Shown piece by piece: positions 34,691 to 46,500 of a DNA stretch of 64,000 nt. The position numbers and the translations under genes were made by a program. A model generated the notes under the pieces. That model did not search any database, had not been told where the DNA came from, and saw only the letters and a list, made by a program, of their open reading frames with translations. Source of the DNA: Toxotes chatareus (Eukaryota > Chordata > Actinopteri > Toxotidae); NCBI GenBank assembly GCA_016801885.1, contig CM028887.1, positions 23,173,115 to 23,237,114 of the forward strand, read 5' to 3'. Within the stretch, counting starts at the first letter, position 1. Every line of letters begins with the position of its first letter.

Positions 34691-37600
34691 TTGTGACAAT
34701 GGGAACACAGGCATACAGTGGTTGTGTTGTGGGATCACATGCTAGAAACAAGAAGGACCTCTGACTGAGGGTTTATTCTATGCAAGGCCACCAGAGAGCA
34801 GTATCTCTCTGACTGCATAGGCAGGCGTGAAATAATATTGGAGGATTGTGCTTTTCAGGTCCTGTAATCCAGGAGCACTTTAAATCTGAACTGCTGAACG
34901 TCTGACCACCTTTCTGAGTGATTGGATTTGATCATGTCTGATATCCATTTTGATTGACTGTCTCAATACCGCCACAGCAATTGTCTGGCTCCATCATACT
35001 CAATTGGATACATGCAGCTACACACACACACACACACAGCCTGAGGTGTAATGTAGGCCACAGCAATGTCGGATTACCTTGGAGGTAGTTGTAATTTGGA
35101 GAGAATATTAGAGAGTGAAGATCCACAATATAAAGGCAGCACAGGATTAAACCTAACAGGTCAGACAGACAAACAAAGTTCCACTTTCCTCTCAACCATT
35201 CAGTTCCAGCAGATTATCTTTCCTTCCCCTTTTCAATTCATCTTTCTATTCATCCATTTCTCTGCACTACAGTATGTCTTTTTGGCTGTATAGCAATGCC
35301 TCCTCTCTGTGAATTCATGGAGTAAACAAAGAAGTGACAAAGAAACAAGAATGAAAAAATAAAAAGGAAGGTGGAATCAAGAAAGTAACAAGTACTACCA
35401 CAGACTTATATAAACTCATGTAAAAGTAGCCCATAATATAATTCAAGTTCAGCATGACACGGTGTACCCAATAATAACCCATAATTTAGCAGCTCTTTAT
35501 TAAAAAATAACTGTGTTATGCTTCTCATTAATGTGGCAATTGAAAACTCAGTGTCTATAATGCAGTTTGTAGACTATGTGAAAATTATTGTTCTATTAAG
35601 ATAAGGTTTAAATTTTGGTGCACAGATGTAAATTCATCTTTTGCTTTGCCCATTTAATTTACTATTGATGAAATGAGTTGAACCAGTCTAATACTGTGTT
35701 TTGACATACTGGGGGAGGATGTTGCAGTTTTGTTTCCCAAGTCAAGGGAAGGATTTAAAGAAAATATTAATAACTCTGAAGAGTGAAACGTAAGAGTCAG
35801 CCACCCACTCCTCCCCAATAATCTTCGTGTAGTCCATACATGATGGAGTGATGCATGCATGGAGGGTGTTAGAAGGTCCAGAGAGCAAGCATTTGAGACA
35901 AGGTCAACAAATCTATGTGAGTGAACTAAATAGTCTTAAAATTACATGGTGTAATTCAGGAAACCTCTTCGAAGAGGCATGAGTGGAATGTTGTTGATGT
36001 GAAGATTAGAGGTTATGCTTGACGCCCAACTGCAAAAAAGACAGAAACACTTGGATAAGATAGAAGATAATCAAACAGCACGAGAGCAGTGAGACTATAT
36101 GTCAAAAGCAGTGAAGCCAGTGAAAGCAGTGTGAAAACAAGTTGCTACAGATGAGAGATAATGAAAGAATGAAAGGAAATAGGTGGAGGTAGGGACAGTA
36201 AGTATTGTTTTAAACTGGTTTAATGCACTGGTGCAGTACTTACAGCTGACATATGCTCGCTAGAGAATTAAGGCAGAGTCACACATCAATGATTTTCTTC
36301 TGACCATCATGTGCTAAAATATACATGCATGTACAAAGTGAAAAAAAAAGTGTTTGTTATCAACGAAAAAAAAAGCTGTAAACACCTCTGCTTTTGATGC
36401 TTAAAGTACATTTTTCTGAAACTGTCATTTTATTTAAGCAGGATTGTAATGGAGTATTTTGAACCTGTGTTACAGTATTTTTATTTATTGTAAAGGACAT
36501 GAATGCTTTTTCCACCACTGCTGCATTTGTGATATCAGCACAAATTTAGCTAAACAGATATAGTAAAAAACATAGCAGGGGCATAATGTACAGTTGTGTA
36601 TATAGAAAAAGAGTCTAATAAAGTTCAGGTCATCTGTTATGTCTGTTTTCTCACTTCTGATTGCAAGTATTTTCTTGTCTTTGTCTGTGACAAAGAGTTT
36701 AATAGATCCCAAAATCCAGATCTTTAACAAACAAACAAAGTCACTCATCATTGTTTATTCTGTTAAATGCAGGTAAATGTGTATGAGAAAAATACCTAAC
36801 TAAATATGATAATGCGCTGATGCAAGATCACTTAAATGTGGAGAAAGCAATAAATCAACTACTTGTAAATGTAAATGGCATTATTTTACTTACCCCTGGG
36901 TTTGCAGGCAGGACCAGGCTTTATTTTTGCTTCCAGTTTGTGAAGAAATTCAGACAGAAAAAAGTTGTTGGCGCTCAGATCATAAAAGTGGTTCAGGACG
37001 GTTTCAGGATCCGACACTCCTACAATGGGTTAGTTTTTTTTCTTTTCATAAAAAACACCTAAGGGCAAGATTTGCTCTTTGTGCCAAACTGCACTGAATG
37101 TTTGTCAGTGTTGTTAAGATTGCTATACTGCCTTGTTGCAGCACTTTCAATCCTGTGCATATTTCTTCATTGATGTGACTTGTTAAATACAAAGGAAGAG
37201 AGAGTGAATGCTATTGGTTCATATTTCTAGTAACACAGAACTCTGGGGCAAACACTTATTCAGGACAATGCTATGTCATGGTAAATGGATGTTGAGGATG
37301 TTGCAAATCTAAAACTGTTGTACAACTTGTGGAATTCCACATACTGATTCACATGTTTCCCAAGAATAAGTAAATACAGAATCAGCTAAAGGCTGAATGG
37401 GATGACACACCCCTTTTGTAACTAATGTGTATTTAATGAAAGATTTTTGAGTCTTTTGGCAACTGAATGTGAGTTAATTAGAAACTATTAAAGTGTTCAG
37501 TATGCAGGTAAAAAGCACATCTGGTATCTTACCAGTGAAGCAACATGATGTAACTGTTGCTTAGTAGCAGTCACGTAGCCACAAGTGTCACTTACGACAC

Positions 37601-37979
37601 AATGGTAAAGCCAAAGTACAGAGGAGTCAACAATATCTAAATATAGGTTAAAACATTCAAAGGTTAACCAAGATTATCAACTGAATGTGAAGAAATAAGA
37701 GTGCTCCACAAGTGGAGTAGAGTCAACAAACAAGCAAAGGCTAAAATGTACTTATATACGTATTTAAATATAACAGATAATTTAAAAAAAAAAGGGGGTT
37801 TTTGCTCATACCAGGCCACATAAAGCAGTAGAACCTGTGCATTATATCTCTTATGAATTCAAACTATTAAGAATTTATTTCAAATGTTACATAGTTTAAA
37901 GATCTTCTGTCTTCTGGTGTGTAATGAGCACTTAATTGTTAAGCTGAGGGCTGCAAACTACTAATAGGACCCAAACACA
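34691..37979. other. Intergenic, nothing recognised
   Basis: The stretch is AT-rich with an (AC)n run at about 35021-35038 and A-rich runs near 36340-36375 and 37783-37793. Short open frames show no family resemblance. Confidence 0.45.
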
Positions 37980-38620
37980 GAAGCCAGTACATGGAATAAT
38001 TTAAGTTGAGTCCAAAGGATGATTTATTGCAGGTGGAGATTTGTCTCTATGATAGACAGGTGGAGCGAGAAGGTGTAGAGAGGGTTGTTAGACACAAGTG
38101 GGTGGCGGCCAGGCCAGAGGGTGCTAATGGGGTTCCAGAGCAATGAAGACAGACAGAGCGTGAGGTGGTGCAGGGTTCCAGTGGTACAGGGGTCTTGGTC
38201 AGGGGACAAGCTGAGCTGGTGATCCTGATGCAGAGAAGAGAAAGCGATCATCAGAATCCAACAGGCGACAGGGCAGGAGTTCAAAGAAACACAACAAAAC
38301 TCTGGGCATAAGCAAAGATATATTCACTACAAGTAGGCCAACATGTCTATCGAATAGATGAGCAGACGCACTGGCGAAGAGTGGAGTGCAGAACTGGTCT
38401 TAAGTAGCTGCATGAAGGGGAGGAATAATGAGGTTAACTGCAGGTGCACAGGTGATTTGGTGGGAAAATCCTGAGGTCCCCACACATTGTACAAATCAAC
38501 ACATCCATACAAACAGGCAAAAAACACAAACAAAGACAGACAACACTCACCAGGAGGGCGAACAAATGGAAGAAAAAAGCGAGAGGGAGGCGGTCCTAAC
38601 CAACCCCTTAATTGTGAAAT
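37980..38620. repeat. Possible degenerate interspersed repeat
   Basis: A segment starting GGACCCAAACACAGAAGCCA and including GATGATTTATTGCAGGTGG resembles ends of a repeat often seen in fish genomes. The evidence is weak and the right boundary is a guess. Confidence 0.25.
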
Positions 38621-38959
38621 GACTTTGTCCTAATTGTTCTCCACTTAAAACTGTTTTGGTTTAAAGTATTGACACTCAAATCTTTTTTCTCTTCAGGTTC
38701 CCTGGTACCTAAAGGCAGAAATAACCACTTAACCACAACATCCACAGTGTGATTCCAAGCCCAGGACCTTTGGGCCATGTCCTGCTCTCTCCCACTGTGT
38801 TTCCTGTTTTGCTCAACAGGGTGTCACACTCTATAAAGGTAAAATGCGGAAAAAAACTTAATCCAAGTCTTAATGTCAAACAGAACTATTTACTGTGCAG
38901 CCATAGGACCTTCTCCCTCCCTGCCACTCCATGACACTGCTGTGGGAGGTGCACTGAGC

Positions 38960-40325
38960 TGTGGGAGGTGCCCTGCACCCAAAGTGGCAACCCACCCTGA
39001 CGTCATGCATTGGTTTGTGAACTGCCGTTTCGAAGCCTCGAGTTTGGCAATTTAGCCGTCGCCATCTTGTTATTTTTAATATTAATTTTATTTTTTTTTA
39101 TTTCTGTATTTATTTATTGAGCAAGAAGTTATCATATTTGGACAAGGGGCGGGGCTGGGGAGACGCGGGGGGCGTGTCTGAGAGGGAGCACGGAGACAGT
39201 CTCCACACCAACCTACACCGGCAACGTGACGGCTCCTGGCTGCGCCGTACTAAGCTGCTAACAAAGTTAGCCTCCATAATCCGAGGTAAACTTTATAACT
39301 AAGTGTTAAAGTAATCTTAGTAGCTAAATACATCAATAAATATTACATATAAGAGGAGAAACTTGTAATATTATAGCAGATGAAGTTACACGATATAGTG
39401 TAGTCATGGGTGTAAGCTAACTGTAAGCTAACCGTGTGTCATCACCCTCAGATGCAGGTGAAGATCTGGTGCCGATCCGGGGAAGTTCGACAACACTCAC
39501 AGGTTTGTAAACAGTGATATGGCCACATACATAGTATTTATTAATCAAATGGCAGCTTTCTACATAAGCCTCTCATAAGGTTTGACACTCCTGCGCTATA
39601 TATTTGCGCGATGAAGCTAATTTCGGTTCAAGGGGAAATTGTCATTTTTAAGCGGTTCAGCGTCAGTTTAAGCCCCTCAAACTGCTGCAAAGGGGAAAAG
39701 GACGTTTGACACTTTGTTCTTTGTTGAAGTTGAGTCTTCTTGGATTTTTATTTATCCTAAACACAGCCCACAGTTTCATGCACATATATATGTGTCGTTA
39801 CATTAAGGCATGAGTTAACACTAGTTAAAGCGGGTTAACAGTGGTCACCAGCCCAGCGGGGCTAGATACTGTTAGCATAGCAAACGCTAACAGCACAACA
39901 GTCTGTGGAAAATTCCTACTCCACCGACAAATAAAACAGTAATTAGAATACTACTGAATCAAAACATTGTATGCAACGCGAGTTCACCAGTGTATGATCT
40001 CCATGGCTTTGTCCACGCAATCTGTAAATCACTCCTGACCAAATATACACTTCTTTAGGTCTATTATTTGATTAATTAGGGAATTATTTTCAGATGGACC
40101 ATCAGACCACGGGTCCGATGGAGTAAAATTAGTTATTAACCCCATAGTGACGTGTAGAAGAAATTAATTGACTTAATATTTCACTGGAGAAATCAATGAT
40201 TTTTGAATGATTTTTTTCCTGAGCCAGCGCCTAGCGGCCTTTGGTGGTATAAACACTTATACATTGTAATTTTTCAGACCCCATGTCTCCATCCATTTTT
40301 TTATACGGTCTATAGTGCGCCCCTT
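38960..40325. repeat. Composite repeat-like block enclosing a GC-rich, exon-like island
   Basis: The left part contains a CRE palindrome TGACGTCA (38998-39005), then GCCGTTTCGAAGCCTCGAGT and TTTAGCCGTCGCCATCTTG. The right part contains CCTAGCGGCCTTTGG and ends with ATTTTTTTATACGGTCTATA. Both are hallmarks of a repeat family I recall from many teleosts. Between them lie a GC-rich stretch (39140-39285) ending in a good donor (CCGAG then GTAAAC), and a 51-base segment 39452-39502 bordered by a good acceptor and donor. No protein family is recognised. It could be a mobile element carrying a promoter, or a captured first exon. Confidence 0.4.
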
Positions 40326-42675
40326 ATATGTGCAGGTGTGCCCATGGTGCCCTGGTTTATTGTTTGGCCTGCCACTGCCCACAACTCCCTGGATGCACTG
40401 CTCTTCTGGTTTTGGCTCAACACTGTTCTGGTTTTATTCTGGTGCTGGTGCTGCTGCTTCTGCGTGGCTAGGTTTGGGCTCTGTCCTGGTTCAGGTTGAC
40501 ACTGCTCTGCACTGCAGCTCCCACACTCACTCCAAGAGACTTTTTTGCTCTTTGCTTTTTATTGAAGAGTTCTGAGTTTGTCTACCCAGCAGGGGCCCTC
40601 ACCATATTTTAAACTGTTACTTATTTGATTTCTTTTCTTAATATTATTTTCATTGGGTTATGTAATGTGTAGTTATTTGTTTGCATTTGTATTTATTAAC
40701 ATTGACTGTTAGAAAATAGTTGTATTTTGTCTTTTGTTAGGGTTAGGCTGGTTTTAACTTCTCTTTTTGTCAAACAGGTGCTGAGGGCCTAAGGTGGCAG
40801 TTCAATCCCTGGTGGTGGTGTTTCTTCACAACCCCTTTTTTTGTTGGTGTGCAGTGTCACCGATGGTTAGTTTTCTGGACCCTCTCCCTTTTTGGCTCCC
40901 TGCTGCATGGTAAGCACGCACACACACACACACACACTCCATTCAATTTTGTTGATTAATAATTCTTGTTAAATAAAGCTTTTTGTCCTTTTTAAAAACC
41001 CTGAAATGTCTCTTGCCCCGTGGTATTCATGGACCTGTGCCATCTTACTAAATCTGGTTTTATTAATTTCCTGAGGTGAAATTGAAAAAAAAAACACTGG
41101 AAGAGGATGCAGCTTTGTGCTTTATAGTAACAAAAATATTGAAGGTGGACAGTGCAAGTGTAAAATATTTGTGTTGCAGAACAGTCACTATTCTGTTGGT
41201 TTGAGCAACAGATGTTTTGACTTTTCATAGTAAAAGTGCAGATGTTACTGATAACTTTAACAATGGCTACATTCTGTTCAAATGAGCCAGAAAAGTAAGC
41301 CATCGAGTTAATCGAGCGGTGGGAGAATCTGCTGACAGAAATCTCACCTTCAATATATCTTATTATGAAGCACTTAGATGGATCTTCCCCCAGAGTTTTT
41401 CTTTCACACGTCACAACAGCTGCTTTTCCCCTCTGTTATTGTTGTCCATATTCAGCACTTCCAAACATGACTGGATACCCACTCCTGACCTTTGATTAAT
41501 TCTCTGCGGCAAAGCAGTTATTTGGTCACTTACACTCATACTTACTTGGGAAGTAAGATACTGCAGGATCCGGTCTTAAAATAATGCAAATGACAGAAAG
41601 TATAGAGAATGCAAAATGTCTTTTACAGTATATGTCATGTGGGAATAGAAGCCAGCTCCTGTACAATAGATGCAGTACTGTGGGATCCTCATGGATTCTG
41701 CTGTAGGGGAGGGCGTGTCTTTACTTTCATTTTGGCCTACAGACCATGTGTCACGCAGCACATCTTCCATGTCTGTCTGCTTTCTTCAAACCTGCCTGTT
41801 GGCTCTTGTTCTTGTTTTGCCCATCCCTCCTCACTTTATCCTCTTATTTTATTCTTTTACTGTTAACAGTTCCCGCTCCACCTTTTTTACAAAGATTAAT
41901 GCAAATTAATAAATGTTATCTAGGAAAAACCTCTCAGAAGGATGTTTCCTAGCCCCAAGCACAAGTATCATAGACCACTGGCTATCATGCTGTACATGTC
42001 GGAAGTGTGTTATGTATGTGTTCCTGCATGCACTGAACAGGGCCATATGGTGAATGTAATAAACAATGGGAAGCACTATAAAGTGCAGAGGATTGAGGAC
42101 AAGCCTACATCAGCATTGGAACAGACAAGTTCAGAGAGAGAGAGGAAATAAATACAGGATTACTGGAGATGTCACATACATGGACAGAAAACAGTGTCAG
42201 GCTCGAAAAAGACACCGTGTGTGCACAACTGTCACTGACACTGACAAATTACTACATTTTTATTAAAATGTTTTTTTGGTTTTTTTTTCTGTGGGAAATC
42301 CTGGAAAAACACACACACATTAAATGGCATATTAATTAATACCAAGAGTTTAAAGAGACAAAAGCTACACATTTCTCCACAGTGTGCCTAAATGTGTGTT
42401 CCTGTCTGAATTAGCATCTGTGTGAAAGCGATATCTACATGCAGAGAAACCAAGAGATGGTTAAAAGCCATCATTCACAGGAGGAGGGATGAAAGAGATA
42501 GAGGGAGTCGGATGAGAGAAGGAGGAGCAACAACAGTAGGAGATATGCCTCAGATTATCAACCAGTGTCAGATGCTCTAGAGACAGATAAAAGAGGAGGA
42601 GTGGACAGGAGTGTGACAGGAGAGAGAGAGAGAGAGACGGAGAAAGAGGACGTGCATGCAAGCTGGGCTGCAAAG
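40326..42675. other. Intergenic to cabp2 5' region
   Basis: A (CA)n microsatellite lies at about 40917-40938 and an AATAAA at about 40975. A (GA)n run lies at about 42621-42636, directly before the first cabp2 exon. No gene is supported. Confidence 0.4.
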
Positions 42676-43517
42676 ATGACTGACATGAAGAGCGTATCGT
42701 CCGTGGAGGTGCCAGAGGGGAAGTTAATGAAGAAGGTCAGTGGATGTGCAATGCCCAAAACTGGACTTTAAAATGACCTAAATCCTGCCACTGTTCCACT
42801 TACAAACTCAACATGATATTCTGTAATAACCCAGGATTTGCCGTCCGAGGCCTGCCTGGCAGGGACATCAAAACATTGCTTAATTTTTAATTGTTTAAAC
42901 TCAGTATACATTTATAGGATTACTACATGAGCCAGGAAGTATTCCATCAAGATTTCCATCAATTACTTTGTTTTTTTTGAGACTGTCAACTTTTCCACTT
43001 TTCTGAGCTGGTACATTATAATTTATGTTAAATGCTAAATACCAGTCGTGTGAATGCTATTTGATCAACAGTAAATGTGTGTTTCTCCAGTATTTCAAAG
43101 AATTTTAATGGATTCAATTGAAGTGTGCAGTGAGTTAAATAAATTTCAGCTCATTCATCCTTTCATTCATTTTTCAATTCATTCATAAAATCAGCTGCAT
43201 GAATAGTCATCTATCACTCTGTTCTCTTTCTTGTGCTGTTCTTTTCTTTTTCTGTCCATCTGTTATTTTATGTGTGATAACTTTGCTTCATTTGCATTTC
43301 TACCTCTACTGCATGTTCCTCCTGTGTTCTCCAGGGTTCCATCAAGAAGAAGATCGAGTCATTCAGGCGATGGAGTTCAGCCAGTATGAAGAGGCCTCCA
43401 AAACCAAAGGCCAAGACCCTGAGTCTGTCCTCTCCTGTGGGAGATCCAGAAGACCTCTGGCTGCAAGAGGGAGACAGGAGGAAGCTGCGACCTATCGTCG
43501 ACTCCGTCTTTGGTCAG
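42676..43517 (+). CDS. cabp2: cabp2 alternative exons 1a and 2a (caldendrin-like N-terminus)
   Basis: Exon 1a (42676-42735) encodes 20 residues from MTDMKSVSS to LMKK. Its ATG is the first in frame; the frame before it has only non-ATG codons. Exon 2a (43335-43517) encodes 61 residues: a basic start (GSIKKKIESFRRW), a Lys/Pro-rich middle, and an end LRPIVDSVFGQ that joins in phase 0 to DRDLRPEEME. The end closely resembles the LRP..SSAFGQDRSLRPEE junction of mammalian caldendrin (long CaBP1). This form lacks a myristoylation signal. Confidence 0.7.
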
Positions 43518-46500
43518 GTGGGATACTGAACTGGGCATTATAGCCCAGGTGTCTTTGTCTAAGTGTGCTTGTTAAAATGCCACTGTGTCCATGTGGCATT
43601 AACCTTCAGGATACTGGCTTAGAAATGCACATCTAGTAAACTCAACTGCTTGTCAGCAAATGAATGAATCAGTGAGAGCTGTCCTGAGGCTCTGTGTGAG
43701 AGTGTCTGAGTTTAAACAGCCATGAGCACAGTGGAGGAAATGAGACCGTTTGTTGGGCTGTGAAGAAAACTTAGCAAGATTTCAGAGTCTTGACTTTTGA
43801 CTCAAAGGTGCCCCGTGGAACTGCTGACCGTTAGTAGTGATATGGAGCCATGTTTTGATGAGGGGGCCTTGATTTGTCTGTACCTATTGGCTCTCATAAT
43901 TTTCACAGTCACACACTCAATGCAACAAATATCTCTGCGACCAGTTTCATGCTGTGCCCCTGACAAAAGCATGACAGGAAAGGAAGGGAAAAAGCTTTGC
44001 ATGAGAAAGGAAGTGCGCTGAACATGTTTGTTAGGCATCAGGTATAAACACAGTGAGCCTTACGTGAGGATATTTTCACATTCTTATCCAACCCTCCTTC
44101 CAAGTTGGATTCATCAAACTCTTAACTGCACAAACTTGTAAATTGCTCACTGAAGCCTGATGAATATTGGCAGGCGTACCAGACTTTTGTTGTCAATCTA
44201 TGTTCACAGTTTGGTTAGGTTTAGGAAAAAATTATATTTGGATTTTTTTTTAAAAAGTGCTTCTTTAAGGTTAGAGGACCTTCATTGTCTTGTCTACAAT
44301 AATAAACACATGGTTAAGGTTGTGGAAAGGTTATGGGTGAAAGAAATAGCACTGATTATTGGTTTTAGGTGGGAAATGAAGAGCAGTTTCAAAATCAGTG
44401 CAACCCAAGTGCGCTATTCAGAGATTCAGAATTTTCCTTTATTAAACTTTTTTTCTTATGTCTTCATGGGAAATTAGCTTCTATGAGACCACTAATTAAT
44501 GTAATAATATAACACCCTCAAACACTATAACACTGTTTTCTAAGATGCAGCACAATATGATACAATTTGAATATCACAAATTACAAGAAACCAGTAATGA
44601 AGAGAACAGGGGCGACCATACCTGATAATATTATTGTGACCGTGTGTGATCATGTACAACAGGAAATAGTGGGAGGGATTATTTTTTCATGTCAAGTCAA
44701 GATCATGTGAAGAGCAAGGAGATGAACATGTAATTAGATTTCTCATAGACTGACCGAACAAGCCAGTGTCTGAGGTCTCAGACATAGGCAGTCACCTGAT
44801 AGAGACAAACCACAGGCCAAACTAAAGTACGCAGACTCAAGCTAAATAAAACTGAAAGACAGCTTACAGAACATGAAAGAGCAGAAAGGGGAAGTTAATT
44901 CTAAATGAGAGTCAGAGTGAGACACAATGACAGAATAATCATTCTCTGAGCAGATCATCAGAGCCGCAGCCTCTTAGATTGATTTCAGACCCTAACCTAT
45001 GACCTTATAGGACATGTAAGTATACTGTACGAAGTCTGTGTCTGTGGGAACATAGTGTGCTTAAATGCAAATCAGAGCAAGATACAGATGGAACAACCAG
45101 AGTGATTAGGACACATTTTTTTTTCAAAGACTATAAGTTTGGATGCTAAGTCAGTATTAGCACAGTATCTTCTCTCAGCCTCAATAGAACAGAAAAGCAC
45201 AAGAACAAAAGTGAAAGCAGTGTTTTTGTTTTTTTTATTTGCTGGCATCTAATAAAAATCTGCCAGCAACAGTTGTCATTTCAGCCAGCAAAACTGACAG
45301 TTAGCCAGAAAGGAGAAATCTCTTTGTCTGAAATCAAGAATCCATCATTTTAAAAATGACTGAGAATTAGAAGTGGTAAATCTGACATTGTTATCAATAT
45401 AAACTGCAACATGAGCCATATAAGGACAAAAAGCATGACAGGAGTAGCAATAGTAACTCAGTGAGTAAGGTTTATTCTTCAAACCTCAATTTGTTAATAA
45501 TCACAAGACGTTCATCAAGGGTCCGCTGAAAAGAAAAGGAGGCCCTGCTGTATTTTTTTTATTTTCCCTCTGTTGTCTTTTTTTATCCTCCCGTTCTTCT
45601 CATTGCACAGATGAGTCAGTCATCCATACACTCAGCAACAGATGGAGTGAATGATGAGAAATTGAAGGAAGGGAGGGCTGGGATGAGGACTGCAGAGTGG
45701 TGGATGGCTGGATGTCATCAAGAAATGAAGGGATTGATTGCGACGTAAAGGGAGATTAGAGCTTGAACAAGTGAGAGGACAAGACTCGAGTAGGTTAGAC
45801 TCGTATTGTACATCCCGCAGAAGAAAAATAGACTTGAAGCACAGATTGTCTTTTAGTTGTGACAAACATATTTTGTCAGATAAAGAACATCAAAGTGGAA
45901 ATGAATGAGTCACTCAGGGTCAGTGTCAGTGAGAGATTTACTCAGTTTTAAAGTTAAGTCTCCTGCCACACAGTGACCTGCATGCTAATCCATGCTTTAC
46001 ACGAGTTTAATTGCTCTGCTTTATTTCTTACTATCAAATTCAAAACATGGCTCATTTTATTCACAGAAACCAGTTAGTTGCTAGTAAGTGGGCAGATTTA
46101 ACCATTGCTGTGCATTATGACCTGCTGTTTAACACTGTGAATGAAAGAAGAAGAAGAAGCTGATTTTTTTTTGTTGATACTGGATGGATGGATGCTCTGT
46201 TAATCAACATCTCAACATGCTTTATCATGGTGTCACTTGTTCCACCTTCTTTTCCCTCCTCTTCTGTTTGTCATTCTCTCTCTTTCTCATCTGTAATGTG
46301 TGTTAGCACAACCACCTCGTTTTGTCATTTTAGACCCTGACATGGTGCATCTAACTACTGAACGTCTTCATAGTTTTCCAACTTTGGCCTGTTATCTGAC
46401 TCATTCTGTGAACAGTCACCTTGTGCATGCTGCTTTGCATGTGCCCATTGAAGTAGCTGTTTAGACTGTAGGTCTGTAGAAAAACGTCCATATTTCTTGA

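Noticed and set aside
36820..37062. 80-codon frame on the plus strand
   Set aside because: It has no recognisable domain and the surrounding DNA is AT-rich intergenic.
40203..40575. Open frames of 86-98 codons rich in Trp, Leu and Cys
   Set aside because: They come from CTG/TGG-rich low-complexity sequence. No membrane-protein family fits.
40992..41414. 140-codon open frame on the minus strand
   Set aside because: Composition (Cys, Phe, Ser-rich) looks random. No family, start context or splice support.
42565..42675. Longer N-terminus of cabp2 exon 1a
   Set aside because: The upstream frame has no ATG and is a GA-rich low-complexity run.
43797..44038. Overlapping 74-78 codon frames on both strands
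   Set aside because: They lie in a cabp2 intron without conserved motifs; chance frames.
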